A stretch of DNA of 64,000 bases, taken from positions 1 through 64,000 of the forward strand of contig CANMTD010000005.1 in assembly GCA_947500775.1 (NCBI GenBank), given 5' to 3'. This document shows positions 51,667-59,757 of the stretch, one piece after another (positions within the stretch are counted from its first letter, which is position 1; every line of letters begins with the position of its first letter). The DNA is from an uncultured Paracoccaceae bacterium (GTDB lineage Bacteria; Pseudomonadota; Alphaproteobacteria; Rhodobacterales; Rhodobacteraceae). The position numbers were made by a program, and so were the translations under genes. The notes beneath the pieces are model-generated. The model did not search any database and was not told the origin of the DNA. It worked only from the letters and a program-made list of their open reading frames with translations.

Positions 51667-53175
51667 ATGGACACCGTACGCCTTGATCCTTCCGACAATG
51701 TCGTCACCGCCACCCGCGCGTTGCCCGCCGGATCGGAGGTCGAAGGGATCAGAACCAGCGCCCTGATCCCATCGGGCCACAAGATCGCCACCGCAGCCAT
51801 TGCCACAGGCGTCCCTGTGCGCAAATACGCGCAGCTGATCGGCTATGCGGCGGGCGATATTGCGCCGGGCGATCATGTCCACACCCACAACGTCGCCTTC
51901 CGCAATACCGAGGCGGAGTATGAATTCGCGACCGACCTGCGCCCCGTGGACATGGTCCCCGCTGTCCAGCGCGACACTTTCATGGGGTATCGCCGTGACA
52001 ACGGCACGGTCGGCACCCGCAACTACATCGCCATTGTCACCTCGGTGAATTGTTCGGCCACCGCCGCCCGGATGATTGCCGATCATTTCACGCCCGAGGT
52101 TCTGGCCGATTACCCCAACGTCGATGGCGTTGCCGCCTTTGTGCATGGCACCGGCTGCGGCATGGCCGGGGACGGCGACGGGTTCGAGGCGCTTCAGCGG
52201 GTGATGTGGGGCTATGCCCGCCACCCCAATCACGCGGGCGTTCTGATGGTCGGTCTGGGGTGCGAGATGAACCAGATCGACTGGCTGCTAGAGGCGTATG
52301 GGTTGAAACAGGGGCCGCTGTTTCAGACGATGAACATTCAATCCGTGGCCGGTCTGCGCCGCACGGTAGAACTGGGCATCGGCAAGGTGCGCGCCATGCT
52401 GCCGCTGGCCAATCAGGCCCGGCGCACGCCCTGCCCCGCCTCTGAGTTGAAGGTCGCGCTGCAATGCGGGGGGTCGGATGCCTGGTCCGGCATCACCGCC
52501 AACCCCGCGCTTGGGTTTGCCTGCGATCTGCTGGTGGCGCAGGGCGGCACCGGCGTGCTGGCCGAAACGCCCGAGATTTATGGCGCCGAACACCTGCTGA
52601 CCCGCCGCGCCGTGGACAGGGCCACCGGCGAACGGCTGGTCGATCTGATCCGCTGGTGGGAAGATTACACCGCCCGCAACAAGGGCTCGATGGACAACAA
52701 CCCTTCGCCCGGGAACAAGAAGGGCGGGCTGACGACCATTCTGGAAAAATCGCTGGGGGCGGCGGCCAAGGGCGGCACCTCGCCCCTGATGGGGGTCTAT
52801 AAATACGCCGAACCGGTGCGCGCCGCCGGGTTCACCTTCATGGACAGCCCCGGGTACGACCCGGCCAGCGTCACCGGCCAGATCGCGGGCGGCTGCAATC
52901 TGGTCTGTTTCACCACCGGGCGCGGGTCGGCCTTTGGATCGAAACCTGCCCCCACGATCAAGGTCGCCACCAACTCGGACATGGCCGCCCGCATGTCCGA
53001 AGACATGGATGTGGACGCGGGCACCATCCTGACCAAAGGGGTCAGCGTCGCAGAAAAGGGCCGCGAGATTTACGCGCTGTTTCTGGCTGTGGCCAGCGGC
53101 GCACCCAGCAAGTCCGAGGCGCAGGGGCTGGGCGATCACGAATTCGTCCCCTGGCAGATCGGGGCGGTGATGTGA
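51667..53175 (+). CDS. UxaA-family altronate/galactarate-type dehydratase
   Basis: Metal-dependent sugar-acid dehydratase, 502 residues, containing both UxaA parts: a SAF domain (about 1-95, with VRKYAQLIGYAAGDIAPGDHVHTHNV) and a C-terminal catalytic domain (about 105-500, with GYRRDNGTVGTRNYIAI, FVHGTGCGM, LGCEMNQ, LQCGGSDAWSGITANPALG and GGCNLVCFTTGRGSAFG). Members dehydrate D-altronate, galactarate or, in some bacteria, L-fuconate. This cluster also holds an IlvD-type dehydratase, so the two may serve different substrates or stereoisomers. It follows dctM by seven bases and overlaps the next gene by four. Confidence 0.9.
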   Translation: MDTVRLDPSDNVVTATRALPAGSEVEGIRTSALIPSGHKIATAAIATGVPVRKYAQLIGYAAGDIAPGDHVHTHNVAFRNTEAEYEFATDLRPVDMVPAVQRDTFMGYRRDNGTVGTRNYIAIVTSVNCSATAARMIADHFTPEVLADYPNVDGVAAFVHGTGCGMAGDGDGFEALQRVMWGYARHPNHAGVLMVGLGCEMNQIDWLLEAYGLKQGPLFQTMNIQSVAGLRRTVELGIGKVRAMLPLANQARRTPCPASELKVALQCGGSDAWSGITANPALGFACDLLVAQGGTGVLAETPEIYGAEHLLTRRAVDRATGERLVDLIRWWEDYTARNKGSMDNNPSPGNKKGGLTTILEKSLGAAAKGGTSPLMGVYKYAEPVRAAGFTFMDSPGYDPASVTGQIAGGCNLVCFTTGRGSAFGSKPAPTIKVATNSDMAARMSEDMDVDAGTILTKGVSVAEKGREIYALFLAVASGAPSKSEAQGLGDHEFVPWQIGAVM

Positions 53176-54167
53176 CCCGGATTCTGGTGATCGGCGGCGG
53201 TCTGATCGGGATGCGCCATGTCCAGACCGTGCTGGCGCATGACCGCTGCGATCTGGTTGGTCTGGTTGATCCGAATGCGCAGGTCGAGGCGGGCGCAGGT
53301 GTCGCCCGCTATGCCGATATGGATCAGGTGGCGGGCCATGTGGACGGTGTGATCATCGCCACCCCCACCCATCTGCATGCCGAACAGGGGATCTATGCCG
53401 CCCGGCGCGGCTGGCACATGCTGATCGAAAAACCGGTGGCGCATGATCTGGCGGGCGCGCAGGCGCTGCAATCCGCGGTGACCCGGGCCGGGGTCGGGTC
53501 GCTGGTGGGGCATCACCGCCGCTATCACGCCAGGGTCGGACAGTTGAAACGCCTGATCGCCGAGGGGGCCATCGGCACCCCGGTCACCGCAAACCTGTTG
53601 TGGGCCATGCGCAAGCCCGAGGGTTATTTTCAGGACAACTGGCGCACCACGGGCGGCAGCCCGGTGATGATCAATCTGGTGCATGACATCGACCTTCTGC
53701 GGTTCGTTGTGGGCGAGATTTCGCAGGTCGCCGCCCTGCGCGGCGCGACCCTGCGCGGCAGCCCGCGAATCGAAAGCGGCGCGGTGGCCATCGGGTTTGA
53801 AAACGGGGCCACCGGCACCATCGGCTTTGCCGACAACAGCCCCAGCCCCTGGGGGTTCGAGGCGGGCACCGGCGAAAACCCCAATATCGGCACGACCGGG
53901 CAGGATATGATGTGGATCACCGGCACCGGCGGTGCAATCAGCTTTCCCTCGATGACGTTATGGGCCGGGTCCGACTGGTCGCAACCGGCGCAAAGGCAAC
54001 CGCTGGAGGTCGCCCAAAATACCAAGGTGCCATTGAACGCCCAGCTGGATCATTTTATCGACGTGATAACCGGCGCGGCCCGGCCACTGATCGACGTGGC
54101 CGACGCGACCCGGACACTGGACATCGCCCTGACCATCCAGACTCAGCTTGCCCGGCAAGCCGCCTGA
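53172..54167 (+). CDS. Gfo/Idh/MocA-family oxidoreductase (first of four)
   Basis: NAD(P)-dependent sugar or cyclitol dehydrogenase type, 331 residues. The Rossmann motif is ILVIGGGLIGMRH at the N-terminus, the EKP motif is in LIEKPVAHD near residue 97, and the catalytic His/Asp region is in NLVHDIDLLRFVVG near 180. The GTG start overlaps the uxaA stop (GTGA), so it is made together with the dehydratase. It could oxidise the incoming substrate or an epimer of it. The exact substrate cannot be told from family alone. Confidence 0.88.
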   Translation: MTRILVIGGGLIGMRHVQTVLAHDRCDLVGLVDPNAQVEAGAGVARYADMDQVAGHVDGVIIATPTHLHAEQGIYAARRGWHMLIEKPVAHDLAGAQALQSAVTRAGVGSLVGHHRRYHARVGQLKRLIAEGAIGTPVTANLLWAMRKPEGYFQDNWRTTGGSPVMINLVHDIDLLRFVVGEISQVAALRGATLRGSPRIESGAVAIGFENGATGTIGFADNSPSPWGFEAGTGENPNIGTTGQDMMWITGTGGAISFPSMTLWAGSDWSQPAQRQPLEVAQNTKVPLNAQLDHFIDVITGAARPLIDVADATRTLDIALTIQTQLARQAA

Positions 54168-54218
54168 TAAACCGGGGCCAGCGCCCCTATTGAACGTGAA
54201 CATGCAAAGGAATTGATC

Positions 54219-55106
54219 ATGACGAAACCTGCAATCGGATTTATCGGACTTGGGCTTATGGGTGCGGCCATGGTGGGTCGGCTGCTGGATCAGGGCTATT
54301 CAGTGACGATTACCGCCAATCGTTCGCGCCCCAATATCGACGCCGCCGTCGCCCGTGGCGCGACCGAGGTCGCCACCGCCCGCGACGTGGCCGCCGCCAG
54401 CGACATCGTGATGCTGTGCATGGATACCAGCGACAGCGTCGAGGCGCGGATGCGTGGCGCGGACGGTGTCATCGCCGGGTTGCGCCCCGGCGGCGTGGTC
54501 ATCGATTTCGGCACATCCCTGCCGGGCAGCACCCGCACCCTGGGCGCCGAAGTGGAGGCCGCCGGGGGGCAATATCTGGACGCACCGCTGGGCCGGACGC
54601 CCGCCCATGCCAAGGACGGGCTGCTGAACATCATGGCCGCCGGGGACAAGCCCACCTTTGACCGGGTCGAACCGGTGCTGAAGGATCTGGGCGAAAACGT
54701 CTTTCACCTTGGCGCGCTGGGGTCGGGCCACACGATCAAGCTGATCAACAACTTCTTTGCGATGACCGTTGCCAACGCCATGTCCGAAGCCTTTGCCATG
54801 GCCGATGTGGCAAAGGTGGACCGGGCACAGCTTTATGCGGTGATGTCGGCGGGGCCGCTGCATTCCGGCATGATGGATTTTGTCAAAGCCTACGGCGTTG
54901 ACGGCGATCCGAACCAATTGGCCTTTGCCATCAAGAACGCCGCCAAGGACGTAGGATATTACAACCAGATGGCCCAGAACGCAGGCGTGGACAGCATCAT
55001 GTCCAAATGCGCCCTGTCTGCCCTGACTGTGGCCGTCGACGATGGCGCGGGCGACGATATGGTCGGCCAGATGGTCGATTTCTACGCCAAACGCTTCGCA
55101 AAATAA
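54219..55106 (+). CDS. 3-hydroxyisobutyrate dehydrogenase-like NAD(P) oxidoreductase
   Basis: Beta-hydroxyacid dehydrogenase, 295 residues, in the family of 3-hydroxyisobutyrate dehydrogenase and tartronate semialdehyde reductase. The cofactor motif GFIGLGLMGAAMVGRLL is near residue 8, the substrate-binding motif DAPLGRTPAHAKDGLL near 120 and the catalytic Lys in GSGHTIKLINNFF near 170. The ATG at 54219 has an AAAGGA site; a TTG two codons earlier is weaker. It might reduce a semialdehyde produced in the pathway. The exact substrate is unknown. Confidence 0.9.
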   Translation: MTKPAIGFIGLGLMGAAMVGRLLDQGYSVTITANRSRPNIDAAVARGATEVATARDVAAASDIVMLCMDTSDSVEARMRGADGVIAGLRPGGVVIDFGTSLPGSTRTLGAEVEAAGGQYLDAPLGRTPAHAKDGLLNIMAAGDKPTFDRVEPVLKDLGENVFHLGALGSGHTIKLINNFFAMTVANAMSEAFAMADVAKVDRAQLYAVMSAGPLHSGMMDFVKAYGVDGDPNQLAFAIKNAAKDVGYYNQMAQNAGVDSIMSKCALSALTVAVDDGAGDDMVGQMVDFYAKRFAK

Positions 55107-55107
55107 C

Positions 55108-55989
55108 GTGGCCATCGCCATCCACGCCACCGAAGACCGACCGCAGTTGGGCATCCTGATGATGCTGGTGGCGTGGTTTCTGTTTGCGACAGTGGATACC
55201 AGCGCAAAGTGGCTGGTGGTGGGGGGGCTGCCCGCCCTGCAACTGGCCTTCATGCGCTATGCCGGACATTTCGTGATCTCGCTGGGCATGGTTGCCACAG
55301 GCGGGTTGGGGGTGGATCAGTTCCGCACGCGCCATGCGGGTCTGGTGATCCTGCGCGCGCTGCTGTTGATTTCGGCCACCTTGCTGAACTTCATCGCGCT
55401 GAATTACCTGCCGCTGACCGTGACCTCGGCCATCATGCACTCCAGTCCGGTCATCGTCTGTTTTCTGTCCAACATCTTGCTGGGCGAACGGGTCGGCCTG
55501 TGGCGGTGGTTTGCGATCGTGCTGGGGTTCTGCGGCGTTCTGATCGTGATCCGCCCCTTTGGCGCCGCCTTTCACCCGGCGATGCTGTTGGTGGTCTATA
55601 ATGCCACCAGCCTTGCGCTTTACGCGGTCATCACCCGCAGGCTGGCAGGTGTGGTGGCCACCGACACGATGCAGGTCTACATGGGTGCGTTGGGCACCTT
55701 TGCCCTGCTGCCCTTTGCCTTGTGGGTCTGGCAAATGCCCGCGTCATTGTTGGAGTGGTCCGTGCTGATCGGATTGGGCGTATTCGGCTGGGCCGGGCAC
55801 CAGTTCCTGACCAGCGCGCACCGGTTCGGATCGGCCAACACCCTGATGCCCTATACCTATTCCTTCATGATCTATGTCTCGATCCTGGGGTATCTGCTGT
55901 TCGGCACCCTGCCGGATGTCTGGACGGTCGCGGGGGCCCTGGTGATCGTGATGTCAGGGCTGATCATCTGGAAACGGGAACAACGATGA
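55108..55989 (+). CDS. DMT-superfamily (EamA) transporter within the catabolic operon
   Basis: Ten-helix membrane transporter, 293 residues, starting at a GTG one base after the upstream stop codon. Two EamA repeats are present, about residues 15-145 and 155-290, with typical segments FLFATVDTSAKWLV and PLTVTSAIMHSSPVIVCFLSNILLGERVGLWRW. Sitting in an operon that already encodes a TRAP importer, it may export a by-product such as a dead-end acid, or take up a related compound. Neither can be shown from sequence. Confidence 0.87.
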   Translation: MAIAIHATEDRPQLGILMMLVAWFLFATVDTSAKWLVVGGLPALQLAFMRYAGHFVISLGMVATGGLGVDQFRTRHAGLVILRALLLISATLLNFIALNYLPLTVTSAIMHSSPVIVCFLSNILLGERVGLWRWFAIVLGFCGVLIVIRPFGAAFHPAMLLVVYNATSLALYAVITRRLAGVVATDTMQVYMGALGTFALLPFALWVWQMPASLLEWSVLIGLGVFGWAGHQFLTSAHRFGSANTLMPYTYSFMIYVSILGYLLFGTLPDVWTVAGALVIVMSGLIIWKREQR

Positions 55990-56053
55990 TGCGTATCTTT
56001 TGCTTGGCGCTGGCAGGAAATACTGCAACTTTTCACGTCATCGGAGGGCGCAG

Positions 56054-57091
56054 ATGAACATCGCATTGATCGGGTTGGGCATGGTCGCAGGCACCCATAT
56101 CGCCGCCATCCGGCATTCCGAAAAAGACATACGGCTGGCCGGGGTGTTGGGGCGGAATACCGACAGGACGCAGGCCTTTGCCAAAGCATGCGCTGAACAG
56201 ATGGGCCATGATGTGGCCGCCTTCGAAACCGTTCAGCAGATTGCCGATGATCCGGCGATTGACGCGGTGATCGTGGCAACCCCGCCGAACGCGCGGGCCG
56301 ATATCGTCACAGCCCTGACGCAGGCGCGCAAACCGATCCTGATGGAAAAACCGGTCGAGCGTGATCTGACCGCCGCTCGGCGGATCGTCGAACGCTGCGA
56401 GGAAACCAGCACCCCCCTTGGTATCGTGTTCCAGCACCGGGCGCGGGCGGCCTCGATTGCGCTGAAACAGGCTCTGGAAAGGGGCGTTTTGGGGGATATT
56501 GTCACCGTCGATCTGCGCGTGCCGTGGTGGCGCGATCAAGGCTATTACGACGCCCCCGGCCGTGGCAGCTTTGCCCGCGATGGCGGCGGGGTGATGATCA
56601 GCCAGGCGATTCACACGCTTGATCTGGTGCTGTGGTTGCTGGGGCCGATGACCGGCGTGCAGGCCATGATGCGCACGACCCCCCTGCACCGGCTTGAGGC
56701 CGAAGATTGGGCTGGCGCCCTGTTCGAAATGGAAAATGGTGCGGTTGGCACCCTGATGGCCACAACCGCCGCCTATCCCGGCGCGGCTGAAAGCATCACC
56801 CTGCAGGGGACCCGGGCGGCGGCGCATCTGGCGGCGGGGGTGCTGACGATCACCCATCTGGACGGGCGCGTGGACACCCACGGGGCGGCGGCCACCACGG
56901 GTGGCGGCGCCGATCCCATGGGTTTTACGCATGCGTGGCACCAAACCGTGATCGAGGATTTCGTGGACGCCGTGCAATCGGGCCGCGCGCCCATGGCCAC
57001 CGGGCGCAGCGCGCTGCAATCGCATGCCGTCATCGACGCAATGGAAACCGCCAGCCGCACCGGCCAGACAACAAGAGTACCCCTGACATGA
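56054..57091 (+). CDS. Gfo/Idh/MocA-family oxidoreductase (second of four)
   Basis: A 345-residue dehydrogenase; start MNIALIGLGMVAGTHIAAIRHS chosen for a GGAGG site seven bases before ATG. The Rossmann motif is at the start, EKP is in LMEKPVERD near residue 99, and the catalytic His region is in SQAIHTLDLVLWLLG near 185. The WWRDQGYYDAPGRG stretch recalls glucose-fructose oxidoreductase-type substrate loops. It is 64 bases after the DMT gene and overlaps the next gene by four. Confidence 0.88.
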   Translation: MNIALIGLGMVAGTHIAAIRHSEKDIRLAGVLGRNTDRTQAFAKACAEQMGHDVAAFETVQQIADDPAIDAVIVATPPNARADIVTALTQARKPILMEKPVERDLTAARRIVERCEETSTPLGIVFQHRARAASIALKQALERGVLGDIVTVDLRVPWWRDQGYYDAPGRGSFARDGGGVMISQAIHTLDLVLWLLGPMTGVQAMMRTTPLHRLEAEDWAGALFEMENGAVGTLMATTAAYPGAAESITLQGTRAAAHLAAGVLTITHLDGRVDTHGAAATTGGGADPMGFTHAWHQTVIEDFVDAVQSGRAPMATGRSALQSHAVIDAMETASRTGQTTRVPLT

Positions 57092-58095
57092 CCCTGACCT
57101 GCGTGGCCATCGGCCTTGATCATCGCCATATCTATGGCATGACCCGGAACATGCTGGCCGCCGGCGTGACCTGTCTGGGGTATTGGACCGACGGCACCCC
57201 CGAAACCCTGCCCGGCTTTCAGAAACGGTTCCCCGATCTGGCGCGCTTTGACACGCTGGATCAGGCCCTGACCTGCGGCGCCGATCTGGCGCTTGTCTCT
57301 GCCATCCCCGCCGATCGGGCCGATCTGTCGATACAGGCGATGCGGCACGGCATGGATGTCATGACCGACAAACCCGGCTGCACCACCCACGCCCAACTGG
57401 ACGCAATCAAGACCTGCGTGACCGAAACCGGGCGCATCTGGTCGGTCAATTTCTCGGAACGGTTCGAGGTGCCCGCCGTCACCCGCGCGACCGAACTGGT
57501 GCAACAGGGCGCCATCGGGCAGGTGGTTCAGACGGTGGGCCTGGGTCCACACCGGCTGAACCGGGAAACGCGACCCGGCTGGTTCTTTCAGCGGAATCGT
57601 TTCGGCGGCATTCTGACCGATATCGCTTCGCACCAGATTGACCAGTTTTTGCACTTTATAGGCTCTGATACAGCGGAAATCACCCATGCCTTTGTCGCGA
57701 ACTATGCCAACCCGGACGATCCCGGCCTTCAGGATTTCGGCGAGGTTTCGCTGCGCAGTGACCGGGGCACCGGCTATATCCGCGTCGATTGGTTCACCCC
57801 CGATGCCCTGCCCACCTGGGGCGACGGGCGGCTGACCATTCTGGGGACCGAAGGCTATATCGAATTGCGCAAATACGTGGATGTTGGCGGGGCAGCAGGC
57901 ACCGATCATCTGATTTTGGCCAATGGCACGGACTGCCAGAAAATCAACGTGGCGGACGCCGGGCTGCCCTATTTCGAACGGCTGGCGCATGACATCGCCC
58001 ATCGCACCGAAACCGCGATGACTCAGGCGCATTGTTTCACCGTCATGGATCTGGCGCTGACCGCGCAGGCCCTGGCCGAAGGGTCGCAGCCATGA
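57088..58095 (+). CDS. Gfo/Idh/MocA-family oxidoreductase (third of four), DKP variant
   Basis: A 335-residue member with unusual features. The N-terminus MTLTCVAIGLDHRHIYGMTRNML replaces the ordinary glycine-rich Rossmann opening, and the family EKP motif is DKP in VMTDKPGCTTH (near residue 93). The catalytic-type block ASHQIDQFLHFIG near 180 is retained. A changed cofactor loop and motif suggest altered cofactor use or a non-redox role. It is coupled by ATGA overlaps to the genes on both sides. Confidence 0.83.
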   Translation: MTLTCVAIGLDHRHIYGMTRNMLAAGVTCLGYWTDGTPETLPGFQKRFPDLARFDTLDQALTCGADLALVSAIPADRADLSIQAMRHGMDVMTDKPGCTTHAQLDAIKTCVTETGRIWSVNFSERFEVPAVTRATELVQQGAIGQVVQTVGLGPHRLNRETRPGWFFQRNRFGGILTDIASHQIDQFLHFIGSDTAEITHAFVANYANPDDPGLQDFGEVSLRSDRGTGYIRVDWFTPDALPTWGDGRLTILGTEGYIELRKYVDVGGAAGTDHLILANGTDCQKINVADAGLPYFERLAHDIAHRTETAMTQAHCFTVMDLALTAQALAEGSQP

Positions 58096-59162
58096 TCCGC
58101 GTGGCGATCCTGGGCGCCGGTATCGGCCGCGAACACCTGGAAGCGTATCGCACCCTGCCCGAATTCGACGTGGCCATGGTGGTCGATCAGAACCGGGACC
58201 GTATTGAGGAAATCCGCGACGGCGACAGCTATCAGGCCGTCTCCTCGATCGACACGGCCCTGACCGATCCGACCATCGACGTGATCGACATCTGCCTGCC
58301 GCCGCCTTTGCATGTTTCAACCACGCTGGCGGCGCTTGCCGCAGGCAAACATGTGGTCTGTGAAAAACCCCCGGCCACCTCGATGGCAGACGTCGCCCGG
58401 ATAGAGGAGGCCGCGGCGCACAGCGGCAAGCGGGTGTTCCCGGTTTTCCAATACCGCTGGGGCCGGTCGCTGGCGCAATTGCGCGGGCTGATGGCCGCAG
58501 GGCTGACCGGGGCGCCGCATGTGGGCGCCATCGAAACCCACTGGTCCCGCGACGCGCAGTATTACGACATGCCGTGGCGCGGCACCTGGGCGGGCGAACA
58601 GGGTGGCGCGGTGCTGGGGCATTCGATCCACAACCACGATCTGATGACCCACCTGATGGGGCCGGTCGCGGCGGTGTCGGCCATGACCGCGACCCGGGTC
58701 AACCGGATCGAAACAGAGGATTGCGCCGCCATCAGCTTTCAGATGGTGAACGGCTCGCTGTGCACCTCCAGCATCACATTGGGGGCTGGTTTCAACCGGA
58801 CCCGTATCCGCGTCGTGTTCGAACATCTGACGGCGACCTCGGGCGATACGCCCTATGCCCCCGGTGCAGACCCGTGGGAGTTTGTCGCCCGCGACCCCGC
58901 CAGACAGGATGAGATCGACGCATGTGTGGCGGCAGTTCCGGATGAGCCCAGGGGGTTCTGGGGGTATTTCACCGAAATCGGCAAGGCGCTGACCGGCCAG
59001 CCAAACGCCGCTGTCACGCTGCAGGACGGTGCGGCCTCTGTCGCGCTGGTGACCGCAGTCTATCATGCGGCCCGCACCGGTGCCCGCGTGGATTTACCCC
59101 TGCCCGCGTCGCATCCGCTGTATCACGGATGGCAGCCTGCTCTGCCTGAGAACAGTCTCTAA
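58092..59162 (+). CDS. Gfo/Idh/MocA-family oxidoreductase (fourth of four)
   Basis: A 356-residue dehydrogenase ending the operon. The Rossmann motif is VAILGAGIGREHL, EKP is in VVCEKPPAT near residue 97 and the catalytic-type block is HSIHNHDLMTHLMG near 180. The segment HWSRDAQYYDMPWRGTWAG resembles that of the second member, so the two may act on related substrates, for example oxidising and re-reducing one carbon to invert it. No terminator is obvious after the stop. Confidence 0.88.
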   Translation: MIRVAILGAGIGREHLEAYRTLPEFDVAMVVDQNRDRIEEIRDGDSYQAVSSIDTALTDPTIDVIDICLPPPLHVSTTLAALAAGKHVVCEKPPATSMADVARIEEAAAHSGKRVFPVFQYRWGRSLAQLRGLMAAGLTGAPHVGAIETHWSRDAQYYDMPWRGTWAGEQGGAVLGHSIHNHDLMTHLMGPVAAVSAMTATRVNRIETEDCAAISFQMVNGSLCTSSITLGAGFNRTRIRVVFEHLTATSGDTPYAPGADPWEFVARDPARQDEIDACVAAVPDEPRGFWGYFTEIGKALTGQPNAAVTLQDGAASVALVTAVYHAARTGARVDLPLPASHPLYHGWQPALPENSL

Positions 59163-59757
59163 ACCGGGCTTTTACCCCGATTAGGGTAGTTGTCTATTCG
59201 CGTCTTCGCCACCATCGGGCGCGAGTTTCTGATCCGCCAAAACACGACGAGTCTTAACAGACGGTATCCTCAGCACCGTTTTCCGGCACACCCCCCTGTC
59301 ATTTCGCGACACTCATCCTTTGCAACGATGAAAAATCGCGCACCTTTGCTCACTTCGCGAAATCTACGGGTGTTTCACGACAATCGAGTCGTTTGTCGCC
59401 AAACCGCAGGTAAACACCGCTCCACCGCAAGATCGTCACCGACAACCGTGCAGGCACACATATCGGCGATCCGGTGGAATGCTCGAAATGAACAGTGATC
59501 TGTGAAGTTCACACATCCTGCTCCGGGAAGGCTGAGACGTTTGATGTGATGCGGTGCCGCACGTGCCGAGACCTCAGGCACCACGCTGAGGCGCCCGGCA
59601 CATCCGGCCGATCTGTGTGTGCCACCTGACGCCCAACCGATAACCACGCGGCCGTTGCACAGACAGCCTTGGACCACAGCAAGAGTGCCGCAAATTTAGT
59701 GACGTAACGAGTAGTCGCCCCCACGGGCGAGTGTACCAAGTGTGAGAAAGTTGAGAA
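59163..59757. other. 595-base stretch without a recognised gene
   Basis: No convincing coding region is seen here; short frames in it lack family features and good ribosome sites. The base composition is patchier and somewhat lower in GC than the neighbouring operon. It precedes the Hint-domain gene and so probably carries that gene's promoter and regulation, possibly a long leader or a small RNA. Confidence 0.5.

Noticed and set aside
42455-59162. Considered as a canonical sulfo-Entner-Doudoroff sulfoquinovose cluster
   Set aside because: No sulfoquinovosidase, lactonase or 2-keto-3-deoxy-sulfogluconate aldolase is present. Only a speculative variant ending in hydrolysis remains possible.
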